From Streptomyces inusitatus (GTDB taxonomy: Bacteria > Actinomycetota > Actinomycetes > Streptomycetales > Streptomycetaceae): a stretch of 64,000 nt of DNA. Of this stretch, positions 18,053 to 25,235 are shown in pieces (the stretch's first letter is position 1; every line of letters begins with the position of its first letter). Both the position numbers and the translations under genes were made by a program. The DNA lies in assembly GCF_014651115.1 (NCBI RefSeq), contig NZ_BMWG01000002.1:713480-777479 (forward strand). The letters run 5' to 3'. The notes below the pieces were generated by a model, which was given only the letters and a program-made list of their open reading frames with translations, did no database searches and was not told the origin of the DNA.

Positions 18053-18922
18053 ATGGGTGATGTACTGGCGGGAATTCAAGCCACGTGGGAGTTCGAGTCA
18101 GACTCCGTGCTCATCCGCTTTGAACGGGGACACCGCACGCCGAAGCTGTTTCAGGCGCTCCGCGAACGCCGCATCCCCCACGAGGCGTTGGCATCGGTGA
18201 CACTCTCCCCGGGCAAGCGGGGAACGACGGTGCTGCGCGCGGCACCCCGAGCCGGGGCGGATCCGCTGATGGAGGCGGCCGCCGGACAGCTGAGAGAAGA
18301 GTCCGATCCGTACCGGTTGGTGATCCCCGCCGACCGGGCGGCGCTCGCGCTGCGCTGGGCCGACGAGCTGCGCGCGGTGCTCCCGCGCGACGCGGACCAG
18401 CCCGCCGACCGCTACGCGGTGGCCGCGCCGTACGCCGTGCCCGACGCGCCGCTTCAGTTCAAGGCGTACGACGGCCGGGCGTCCTTCGACGGCCGGCACG
18501 TCGGCTTCCGCTGGTCGCGCACGGGCGCTTCGTCGGCGAAGTGGAAGGTGGGTGACCAGAACTTCCCGGTCCAGGAGCTGACCGGGGTCGAGTGGCGCAC
18601 CCCGGAGGCCGCCGACGGCCATCTGCGGCTGCTGCTGCGCTCCGAGCCCAGCCGGCCCGCGCAGCCGGAGAAGGACCCGGCGGCGGTGGTGTTCGGGCCG
18701 CGCGGCGGGCCGCTGCACGAGTCGCTGCCGTTCGCCGCCGCCGTGCTGGAGTCCGTCCAGAAATCGGCCAGGACCCCGGCGATGGCCCTGCGCGGGGGCG
18801 GGCGGCGGGATCCGGCGGACATCGCGGAGCGGATACGCCACCTCGGGGAGCTGCATCAGGCCGGGCTGGTCACGGACGACGAGTTCAGCTCGAAGAAGGC
18901 GGAGCTGCTCGCGGAGCTGTGA
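18053..18922 (+). CDS. DUF4429 protein with C-terminal SHOCT domain
   Basis: The 289-residue cytosolic protein has two DUF4429-like beta-rich halves (VLAGIQATWEFESDSVLIRFERG at ~5-27; FKAYDGRASFDGRHVGFRW at ~141-160) and a SHOCT helix pair at the end (DIAERIRHLGELHQAGLVTDDEFSSKKAELL). SHOCT domains are short oligomerisation motifs. No enzymatic motif is seen. ATG 18053 was chosen because the domain begins there. TACGAT at 18040-18045 lies at a -10 distance from it, so the mRNA may be leaderless. No Shine-Dalgarno sequence is visible. Confidence 0.8.
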   Translation: MGDVLAGIQATWEFESDSVLIRFERGHRTPKLFQALRERRIPHEALASVTLSPGKRGTTVLRAAPRAGADPLMEAAAGQLREESDPYRLVIPADRAALALRWADELRAVLPRDADQPADRYAVAAPYAVPDAPLQFKAYDGRASFDGRHVGFRWSRTGASSAKWKVGDQNFPVQELTGVEWRTPEAADGHLRLLLRSEPSRPAQPEKDPAAVVFGPRGGPLHESLPFAAAVLESVQKSARTPAMALRGGGRRDPADIAERIRHLGELHQAGLVTDDEFSSKKAELLAEL

Positions 18923-19025
18923 GCCGCCGCCCGGCAGGGTGCGCGTGTCATACCCGGGTACGACAGCGGGGCGGCTCCGGGGTATGACGCCCGGAGACGG
19001 TCCCGCTGCCTACCCTGATCGGGCC

Positions 19026-20360
19026 ATGACCAAGACATCACCTCCCTCACCCCCCTCACCTCCGCGAACGCCGCAGGTCCCCCTGTCACGCGCCGCCCGG
19101 CGGAATCTGCTGCTCCTCGCGGACGGTCTCCGCACTCCCGCCGAGTACACCGGACCGCTCCTCGGCTCGTCCGCGAGGCCCTGGCTGCGGCGGGTCCCCT
19201 ACGTCCTGGCCTTCGCGGCGGTCGCCGCCCTGCTGCCGGTCACCATCCAGGTGCTCAACGATGTCTACGGAATGACCAACGGGGTCGCCGCGCTGCTGGC
19301 CACCGCGCAGACCGCGCCGCTGCTGCTCGCGGTGACCCGGCCGCTGGAAGCCTGGTGGATCGTTTTCGCCGCCGCCTTGATCGGCGCCGTCGCCCTGATG
19401 CGCGCCCCCGGGACACCGGAAGAAAGCTGGCCGTGGACCCCACCGCTGATCGTCGGATATCTGCTGCTGATGGTCGCCCTGGGCGTACGTGAGCGGCACC
19501 GCACCCTGGTGGCCGTCTGGCTGATGACGGGCCTGGCCGGGCTTGTCTTCGAGCTGATCTCGTCGGAGCGCACCGACGGCACCCCTGTGGTGCTGTTCTT
19601 GGTGAGCGGTGCCGTGCTGCTGCTCACCGGTGCGCTGCGGGAGCAGCGGGAGGCCCAGCGGCGGCTCACGGCGCAGGAGTCCATCAGCGAGGCGGAGCGC
19701 GGCAGGCGCACCCTGCTGGAGGAGCGCGCCCGGATCGCGCGGGAGCTGCACGACATGGTCGCGCACCACATGTCGGTGATCACGGTGCAGGCCGACTCGG
19801 CCCCGTACCGGATCGAGGGCCTCCCGGAGGCCGCCCGCGAGGAGTTCGCGGCGATCGCGGCGGGCGCGCGGGAGTCCCTCGGCGAGATGCGCCGGCTGCT
19901 GACGGTGCTGCGCAGCGACGGCACGGACGGCGAGCTCGCCCCGCAGCCCGGGCTCTCCCGGCTCCAGCAGCTGGTGGAGGCGACCGTACGGGCGGGGGTG
20001 CCGGCCGAGCTGTCGCTCGCGGTGGATCCGGCGGTGGTCCCGCAGGCGGTGGATCTGTCGGCGTACCGGATCACCCAGGAGGCGCTGGCCAATGTGGTGC
20101 GGCACGCGCCGGGCGCGGTGACCCGGGTGTCGGTCTCGTCGATCGGCGAGGATCTGGTGGTGCTGGTCGTCAACGGCCCGGCGGACTCGCCCCGGTCGCC
20201 GCTGGAGTCCACCGGGACCGGGCACGGGCTGGTCGGCATGCGGGAGCGCGTACGGTTGACCGGCGGCACGCTGGACACCGGTCCGCTGCCGGACGGCGGT
20301 TTCCGGGTGGCCGCGCGTCTGCCGATGGCGACGCCCGCGACCCCGGAGGACGCCGAGTGA
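19026..20360 (+). CDS. NarL-type sensor histidine kinase
   Basis: The 444-residue protein has six predicted membrane helices in its first ~210 residues with little extracytoplasmic sequence, so it probably senses the membrane. A coiled linker leads to the HisKA_3 box ARELHDMVAHHMSVITVQAD (phospho-His ~240), and an intact HATPase follows, with YRITQEALANVVRHA (N box) and GHGLVGMRERV (G box). The stop codon overlaps the GTG start of its response regulator by four bases, so the two are translationally coupled. The start at ATG 19026 has TACCCT upstream at -10 distance, again suggesting a leaderless transcript. The signal is unknown; no ABC transporter is adjacent. Confidence 0.92.
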   Translation: MTKTSPPSPPSPPRTPQVPLSRAARRNLLLLADGLRTPAEYTGPLLGSSARPWLRRVPYVLAFAAVAALLPVTIQVLNDVYGMTNGVAALLATAQTAPLLLAVTRPLEAWWIVFAAALIGAVALMRAPGTPEESWPWTPPLIVGYLLLMVALGVRERHRTLVAVWLMTGLAGLVFELISSERTDGTPVVLFLVSGAVLLLTGALREQREAQRRLTAQESISEAERGRRTLLEERARIARELHDMVAHHMSVITVQADSAPYRIEGLPEAAREEFAAIAAGARESLGEMRRLLTVLRSDGTDGELAPQPGLSRLQQLVEATVRAGVPAELSLAVDPAVVPQAVDLSAYRITQEALANVVRHAPGAVTRVSVSSIGEDLVVLVVNGPADSPRSPLESTGTGHGLVGMRERVRLTGGTLDTGPLPDGGFRVAARLPMATPATPEDAE

Positions 20361-21037
20361 CCATCCGCGTGATCATCGTCGACGACCAGGCCATGGTGCG
20401 GGCCGGATTCGCCGCGCTGCTGTCGGCGCAGTCGGACATCGATGTGGTGGGCGAGGCCGCCGACGGCCGCGCGGGGGTGACGGCCGCCCGGGAGACCCAC
20501 CCCGACGTCGTGCTGATGGACGTCCGCATGCCCGAGATGGACGGCCTGGCGGCGGCCCGCGCGATCCTCCGGCCCCCGCCGGGCGTGGTCCACATCCCCA
20601 AGGTGCTGATGCTCACCACCTTCGACGTCGACGACTATGTGTACGAGGCGCTCCGCGCCGGGGCCTCCGGTTTCCTCCTCAAGGACGCCCCGCCCGCCGA
20701 CCTCATCGCCGCCGTCCGCGTCGTCGCCGCCGGCGAGGCCCTCCTCGCCCCCTCCGTCACCCGCCGCCTCATCGCCGAATTCGCCGCCCAGCGCCCCGCG
20801 CCCTCCCGCAAGGACCCCTCCCTCCGTCTCAAGGGCCTCACCCCCCGTGAGACCGAGGTCCTCGAACTGATCGCCCGTGGCCTCTCCAACCAGGAGATAG
20901 CCACCCATCTCGTCGTCGCCGAACAGACTGTCAAGACCCACATCGGCCGCGTCCTGGCGAAGCTGGACCTCCGCGACCGCGCCCAGGCCGTGATCTTCGC
21001 GTACGAGTCGGGGCTGGTGCGGCCCGGGACGGGCTGA
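20357..21037 (+). CDS. NarL/LuxR-type response regulator
   Basis: The 226-residue protein has a receiver domain (DDQ acidic pair at ~9-11, phospho-acceptor Asp in VLMDVRMPEMDG at ~53-57, Lys in FLLKDAPP) and a C-terminal LuxR helix-turn-helix (LTPRETEVLELIARGLSNQEIA, then TVKTHIGRVLAKL). It is coupled to the kinase gene by a GTGA overlap. It should bind DNA as a phosphorylated dimer; target genes are not apparent, though self-regulation or neighbouring genes are common in this class. Confidence 0.95.
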   Translation: MTIRVIIVDDQAMVRAGFAALLSAQSDIDVVGEAADGRAGVTAARETHPDVVLMDVRMPEMDGLAAARAILRPPPGVVHIPKVLMLTTFDVDDYVYEALRAGASGFLLKDAPPADLIAAVRVVAAGEALLAPSVTRRLIAEFAAQRPAPSRKDPSLRLKGLTPRETEVLELIARGLSNQEIATHLVVAEQTVKTHIGRVLAKLDLRDRAQAVIFAYESGLVRPGTG

Positions 21038-21079
21038 CCCGGTCCCTATTACTCCTGGTTCCGTCCGGCCGGCTGTTGG

Positions 21080-22417
21080 TTACGCCCGCCGGGCAAGGAG
21101 CGTGGCGGCCCTTTGGGCAAGGACCTGTGCGTCCACATCATTCGGGTAGCGGGCGAGGCGCATGCGCATGTCCTCGGCGGAGTCCCGTACGCGGGTGGAC
21201 TGGACGCCTTCGGCGCAGTCCAGGAAGTCCTTCCAGACGGTGAGCGCTCCGTCCAGGTCGCCCTGGCGGAGGTGGATGGCTCCGAGGTGACCAAGGACAT
21301 TGGCCCGGCTGCGCCGCCGGTCCAGGCCGTGGACGGCGAGGGCCTGGTGGAGCTGAACACGAGCTCCGTCAAGATCTCCCATGTGGGCGAGGATCAGCCC
21401 GGAGGAGTGCGCCCAGCGCCCGATGGTGAAGTGAGAGGCCCACGAGGTGCCGGTGGGGGCATCGGCGGTGCGCTCGATGGAGTTCTGGGAGGCGGTCAGG
21501 CTCTTGGCTGCGAGCTTGTGGTCCCCGTCCAGGGCGGCGGCCTCGGCGAGTGTGGACTGGTAGTAGGCCATGATCCGGGGATCGCTCAGCCCTTTGGCCC
21601 GGTCCACGCACTTCTCCGACAGAGCCAGGGCTCTCGCGTGGTGGCGGGGGCCGAGTTCCATGGCCTGGACCGCCATGCCGCGCAGGGCCGTGGCCGCGAG
21701 TTCCGGCTCATTCGCTTCGTCGGCGAGCCGGTAGGCGTGCGTGTAGTAGCCCCGGGCGATGTCGCCGGCGTCGTCGTCGGGCCGGTCCTGGGTCATCCAG
21801 CCGATGAGATGGGCGAGCCGCGAGGCCTCCGCGTACAGGTCGCGGCCGGTGGCCTCGGTGTAACGGCCTTCCAGCCACGGCCCGACGTTCTGGGTGAGGT
21901 AGCCGACAGCGAGGTGACGTACATGCCCGCCGCCGTACTCGGCGGCGTTGTCGCCAAGGACTTGAACCATCTGCCGGATGGCTTCCACCTCCCCACTGCC
22001 GACCCGTACGGCACCCACCGGAGCGGACAGGACCCGCCGGGTGATGGCGTCGGCGTCGGGCACACCGAGGAAGGACAACGCGCCACCGCCGGAGGAGGTC
22101 AGGAAGCTGCGACGGTCCATGCTCTCGTTCCTTCCCAGGGCCAGGACTGAAACCACGGTATCGACAGAATCGGCGATCCGGGCAGAGGATTCAGCCTCTT
22201 GATCCAGCTGTAAGACCTGGATGACGTACGGCCTCCAGTGTTCTCCCGGGGTGCGGTCACCGCTCAACAGCTTTCGCGCGTACTGGCGGCTCATGCTGTC
22301 CGGGCCCTGACCTGCCGCGATACCCAGCTCCCTGGCAAGTTTGGAGGGACCCCAACCGCGCTGCTCGCAGGCGTCGCGGATGAGGTGATCAATACGGCGG
22401 TTTCCCTCATGTGCCAT
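21080..22417 (-). CDS. XRE-type helix-turn-helix regulator with TPR-like domain
   Basis: The 445-residue protein has an N-terminal HTH ([12 protein letters not shown] then [11 protein letters not shown], ~22-55), a linker with the [18 protein letters not shown] motif often seen in streptomycete XRE/TPR regulators, and a helical-repeat C-terminus (residues ~150-430; for example [31 protein letters not shown]). Such proteins are frequent pathway-specific regulators of small specialised-metabolite loci. It is divergent from the 22620-28781 operon, with direct repeats spaced 20 bp in the shared promoter, so it probably controls that operon. Whether it activates or represses cannot be told. Confidence 0.85.
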   Translation of the reverse strand: MAHEGNRRIDHLIRDACEQRGWGPSKLARELGIAAGQGPDSMSRQYARKLLSGDRTPGEHWRPYVIQVLQLDQEAESSARIADSVDTVVSVLALGRNESMDRRSFLTSSGGGALSFLGVPDADAITRRVLSAPVGAVRVGSGEVEAIRQMVQVLGDNAAEYGGGHVRHLAVGYLTQNVGPWLEGRYTEATGRDLYAEASRLAHLIGWMTQDRPDDDAGDIARGYYTHAYRLADEANEPELAATALRGMAVQAMELGPRHHARALALSEKCVDRAKGLSDPRIMAYYQSTLAEAAALDGDHKLAAKSLTASQNSIERTADAPTGTSWASHFTIGRWAHSSGLILAHMGDLDGARVQLHQALAVHGLDRRRSRANVLGHLGAIHLRQGDLDGALTVWKDFLDCAEGVQSTRVRDSAEDMRMRLARYPNDVDAQVLAQRAATLLARRA

Positions 22418-22440
22418 GGCCGACCGGCCCTCTCGCCCGT

Positions 22441-22467
22441 GGGTTACGCAGGACTACGCGGGGTTAC
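22441..22467. promoter_or_regulatory. Direct repeat, candidate XRE-regulator binding site
   Basis: GGGTTAC occurs at 22441-22447 and again at 22461-22467, exactly 20 bp (two helical turns) apart, immediately upstream of the XRE/TPR gene. Direct repeats on one DNA face are typical of activator sites. Confidence 0.45.
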
Positions 22468-22516
22468 ATGTTGGGTCCTCCCGCCCTCCGGAGCCAGGCG
22501 GTTGAGTGGTTTTCCA

Positions 22517-22556
22517 CCGACCGGTACCCCGCTGGAACAGGCGGAGTACCGGTCGG
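22517..22556. repeat. 11-bp perfect inverted repeat in the divergent promoter
   Basis: CCGACCGGTAC (22517-22527) pairs perfectly with GTACCGGTCGG (22546-22556) across 18 bases. It lies 63 bases before the first gene of the biosynthetic operon and could be an operator or an mRNA leader hairpin. Confidence 0.75.
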
Positions 22557-22619
22557 CCCACAGCAGCGAGACCCGGAGACGGATCGCTGCGCCACTCCTG
22601 CGAGGAGACGGAGGCACCG

Positions 22620-23132
22620 GTGACCGTGCGAGGAAGGCAGCGCGGCAAACAGCCCGGGGCCACTGTTGCCCGGGGCCAAGCAGGCGGCGGGGACGGCTGG
22701 ACAACCCCCGCCACTCGTCTGACGCTCCCCTACCCCACCGCACCGCCCCTCAGCGGCGGGCCCATCGCCAACGGCAGCGCCACCCCGGCGGTGCTCTACA
22801 TCTGCGTCGAGCGCAGTCCGGACGCCCCTGGCCTCGCCGAGGAACGAGCGGTCGAGGAAGGCCACTCGTTCGCCGAGCAGCGCGCACTGCGCATCCTGGC
22901 GGAGATCACCGACCCTTACGGCGAGCCGGACCCGGCGAGGCGCACGGGCTGGCTGCGCGTCCGGGCGATGGCCGAGGACGGTGCCGTCTCCGTGGTGATC
23001 GTCCGCTGGCCGAACGCGATCAGTCCCGTCTCCGCTCTGCGCCAGGGCGAGATCACCTGGTTCCGGGAGCTCGGCGTACGGGTTCTGTTCTCCTGGGCTC
23101 CGCTGGCCGCGCGGAAAGCGGAGGGCTGGTGA
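22620..23132 (+). CDS. Recombinase/resolvase-like small protein of unknown function
   Basis: The 170-residue product begins at GTG 22620, with GGAGGC upstream at good spacing. The first ~50 residues are low-complexity. The rest (VLYICVERSPDAPGLAEER, then LRILAEITDPYGEPDPARRTGWLRV, then VSVVIVRWPNAIS) loosely follows the fold order of a serine-recombinase N-terminal domain, but the catalytic serine and arginines are not evident. It is the first gene of the operon and is coupled by GTGA to the next. I do not recognise a function; the resemblance to resolvases is weak and may be structural only. Confidence 0.6.
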   Translation: MTVRGRQRGKQPGATVARGQAGGGDGWTTPATRLTLPYPTAPPLSGGPIANGSATPAVLYICVERSPDAPGLAEERAVEEGHSFAEQRALRILAEITDPYGEPDPARRTGWLRVRAMAEDGAVSVVIVRWPNAISPVSALRQGEITWFRELGVRVLFSWAPLAARKAEGW

Positions 23133-23345
23133 GCGGGCCGGTACCCGGCCGAAGGGGCGGGGCTTGCGCGGGCCCTGGCCCTGCTCGGCCTTCTCGGGCT
23201 GCTGCCTCCGGTCGTGATTCTCGCTCCGTACGTCGCCGACGCGGCCGAGGCCCGGCAGACGGCCGTCTCGCGCCCGGATCCGCCGACGCAGCCCGATGAA
23301 CCGCCGGCCTGCCGGTGCGACCCGGGCGGCAGGCGGGCCCGGTGA
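23129..23345 (+). pseudogene. Frameshifted small membrane-protein gene
   Basis: GTG 23129 overlaps the preceding stop codon (GTGA), but that frame runs into a non-conserved Arg-rich sequence and stops at ~23299. In the +1 frame there is no start codon, yet from ~23165 it encodes ARALALLGLLGLLPPVVILA followed by a hydrophilic tail, and it stops at 23343-23345, overlapping the next gene's GTG (GTGA). Deleting one G from the run at ~23153-23163 would join the two into a ~71-residue signal-anchor protein perfectly coupled on both sides. This is a frameshift, a programmed slip or a sequencing error. Confidence 0.6.
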
Positions 23346-23434
23346 GCCGCCGTGGCCGGGAGAGCGTCGAGTCCGCTGTCCTGATCGGCGTGGTCGCCGT
23401 GCTTCTCGCCGCCCTCGCCCTCGCGGTGATCTGA
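23342..23434 (+). CDS. 30-residue single-pass membrane peptide
   Basis: GTG 23342 overlaps the preceding TGA by four bases. The product is a basic head (MSRRGRESVES) followed by a hydrophobic helix (AVLIGVVAVLLAALALAVI) to the C-terminus. The coupled position inside the operon is the main support. It would be a membrane peptide with the N-terminus inside. No family was recognised. Confidence 0.5.
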   Translation: MSRRGRESVESAVLIGVVAVLLAALALAVI

Positions 23435-23467
23435 CCCGTGATCCCTCATTGACCGAGGAGGACGCGC

Positions 23468-23974
23468 ATGCGCGCGCATCGGAACAAGCTCCGCGTGGTG
23501 GTCGGCTCCGACCCGGCGGGCCGTGAGTACAAGAACACCCTCGCCGCCGACCTTCGCGTGAGCCCTCTGGTGACCGCCGTGATCGACATCGGGGCCAACG
23601 ACCGGACCCGCCGCCCGTATCCGGAGGTCGCCTTCACAGCCGCCCAGCTCGTCGCCGACGGCCAGGCGGACCGCGCACTCCTGGTGTGCCACACGGGTCT
23701 CGGCATGGCCATCGCCGCGAACAAGGTCCGGGACATCCGGGCCGTCACCGCCCACGACCCGCTGTCCGTCCGGGCCTCGGTGTTCTCCAACAACGCCCAG
23801 GTACTCGCCTTCGGCCAGGGGGTCATCGGGCTCGCCCTGGCACGGCACCTGGTCGCGGAATGGCTCACCTGCTGCTTCGAGACAGCGTCCTCGGCCGCCG
23901 TGAAGATCGAGGCGATTCGCGCCTTCGAGCATCAGCAGCATCACGCTGCGGCCGCCCCGGACCAGCCCCGCTGA
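23468..23974 (+). CDS. RpiB/LacAB-family sugar-phosphate isomerase, divergent active site
   Basis: The 168-residue protein keeps the RpiB fold signature: VVVGSDPAGREYKNTL (~10-25), YPEVAFTAAQLVADGQAD, LLVCHTGLGMAIAANKVRDIRAV (~72-94) and QVLAFGQGVIG. The catalytic Cys is present (C74). However, the usual GSDHAG His is Pro, the CGTG motif has His for Gly, and the conserved His before NVLAFG is replaced by Ser/Asn. RpiB enzymes interconvert aldose and ketose phosphates through an enediol. The changes suggest another substrate or reaction. AGGAGG precedes ATG 23468. It is followed 38 bases later by the aminotransferase, which would accept a keto sugar from it. Confidence 0.82.
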   Translation: MRAHRNKLRVVVGSDPAGREYKNTLAADLRVSPLVTAVIDIGANDRTRRPYPEVAFTAAQLVADGQADRALLVCHTGLGMAIAANKVRDIRAVTAHDPLSVRASVFSNNAQVLAFGQGVIGLALARHLVAEWLTCCFETASSAAVKIEAIRAFEHQQHHAAAAPDQPR

Positions 23975-24012
23975 ACCACACACCCTTCGCACTCCCCACG
24001 AGGAGGGACCTG

Positions 24013-25221
24013 ATGCCCACGAACCCCGCCACGGTGCCGCGTACGGCCGCGAACCTGCGCTGGCCGGTGGAACCCGCCCAGGGCGGCTGGTACACCGAGG
24101 ACGAGCACGAGGCCGTCCGGCGAGTGCTGGCCGAGTCCGACGACTGGCGGACCGGCTGGAGGCCCGCGTCGTACACCGGCACCTTCGAGGACGCGTTCGC
24201 CGCCTACACCGCCGCCGCCCACGCGGTGACGTTCAACTCCGGCGGCACCGCGCTGGAGATGGTGCTGCACCACCTCCGGCTCACGCCCGGGGACGAAGTG
24301 ATCTCCTGTGCGATCAACTTCGTCGGACCGCATCTCGCGGTCATCGGCCAGGGCGGCAGCCTGATTCTCGCCGAGCCCGACCCGCTCACCCTCAACCTGG
24401 ACCCCGTCGACACCGAGCGGGTGCTCACCACCCGCACCAGGGCGATCCTGATCACTCACTGGAACGGTGCCGCAGCCGACCTGCGCCCCTTCCTTACCCT
24501 GGCCGAACGCCACCCCCACCCCGTGCACGGCCCGCCCCGGATCATCGTGGACGCCGCGCGGTGCTGCGGCGGACGCACCCCGTCCGGCCAAGTAGTCGGA
24601 GCCGAGGGCTGGGCCACGGTCTTCAGCTTCGAGTCGAAGAAGCTCATGACCACCTTCGGCCAGGGCGGCATGGTCACCACAGACGACCAGGCTCTCGCCG
24701 ACCGGTTGCGCACCCTGCGCACCTACGGCGGCCGGGACCGGTGGGGCGTCAACCAGATGATGACCAAGGCCCAGGCCGCAGTGGGCCTGGTCCAGCTCAC
24801 CCGGCTGGACGGGATGAACGCCGCCCGCATCGACCGGGCCCACCGCCGCACCCAGCGTCTGACCCACGTCGCCGAGCTGGCCCTTCCCCCCACCTGGCAC
24901 GACAGACAGCACCTGTACTACCGGCACAACCTCCTCGTACCCGCGTCCTGGGCCGGTGACGGCCGGGACCAGCTGATGAACGTGCTCGCCGAGCGATACG
25001 GCGTCGGCAGCATCGTCAGCGACCCGGTGACCTACCTCGGCCACCGTCTGATCCGCCGCCACACCAACGACCAGCGCTGCCCCCGGGCCGAACATCTGGC
25101 CTCCCGCCTGCTGTGCCCCTGCCTCCACCCCCGGATGGTGCCCGGGGACGAGGCCGCGATCTGCGACGCGATCCAGCAGGCCACCGAGCACATCGCCCGC
25201 ACCCACGGCACCACCGAGTGA
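24013..25221 (+). CDS. DegT/DnrJ/EryC1/StrS-family PLP aminotransferase
   Basis: The 402-residue fold-type I enzyme has the family's PLP sites: FNSGGTALEMVL (~74-85) for phosphate binding, IIVDAARCCGG with the pyridine-pairing Asp (D180) and FSFESKKLMTTFGQGGMVTT with the internal-aldimine Lys (most likely K210). DegT enzymes transaminate keto-sugars or cyclitols, usually from glutamate or glutamine. The AARCCGG and ESKK segments differ from the common DAAQAHGA and FYPTKNL, so it is not a typical nucleotide-sugar aminotransferase. ATG 24013 follows AGGAGG. Position between an isomerase and a radical SAM enzyme suggests an amino group is put onto a small sugar-like intermediate. Confidence 0.9.
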   Translation: MPTNPATVPRTAANLRWPVEPAQGGWYTEDEHEAVRRVLAESDDWRTGWRPASYTGTFEDAFAAYTAAAHAVTFNSGGTALEMVLHHLRLTPGDEVISCAINFVGPHLAVIGQGGSLILAEPDPLTLNLDPVDTERVLTTRTRAILITHWNGAAADLRPFLTLAERHPHPVHGPPRIIVDAARCCGGRTPSGQVVGAEGWATVFSFESKKLMTTFGQGGMVTTDDQALADRLRTLRTYGGRDRWGVNQMMTKAQAAVGLVQLTRLDGMNAARIDRAHRRTQRLTHVAELALPPTWHDRQHLYYRHNLLVPASWAGDGRDQLMNVLAERYGVGSIVSDPVTYLGHRLIRRHTNDQRCPRAEHLASRLLCPCLHPRMVPGDEAAICDAIQQATEHIARTHGTTE

Positions 25222-25235
25222 GAGGTCGAACCCCG

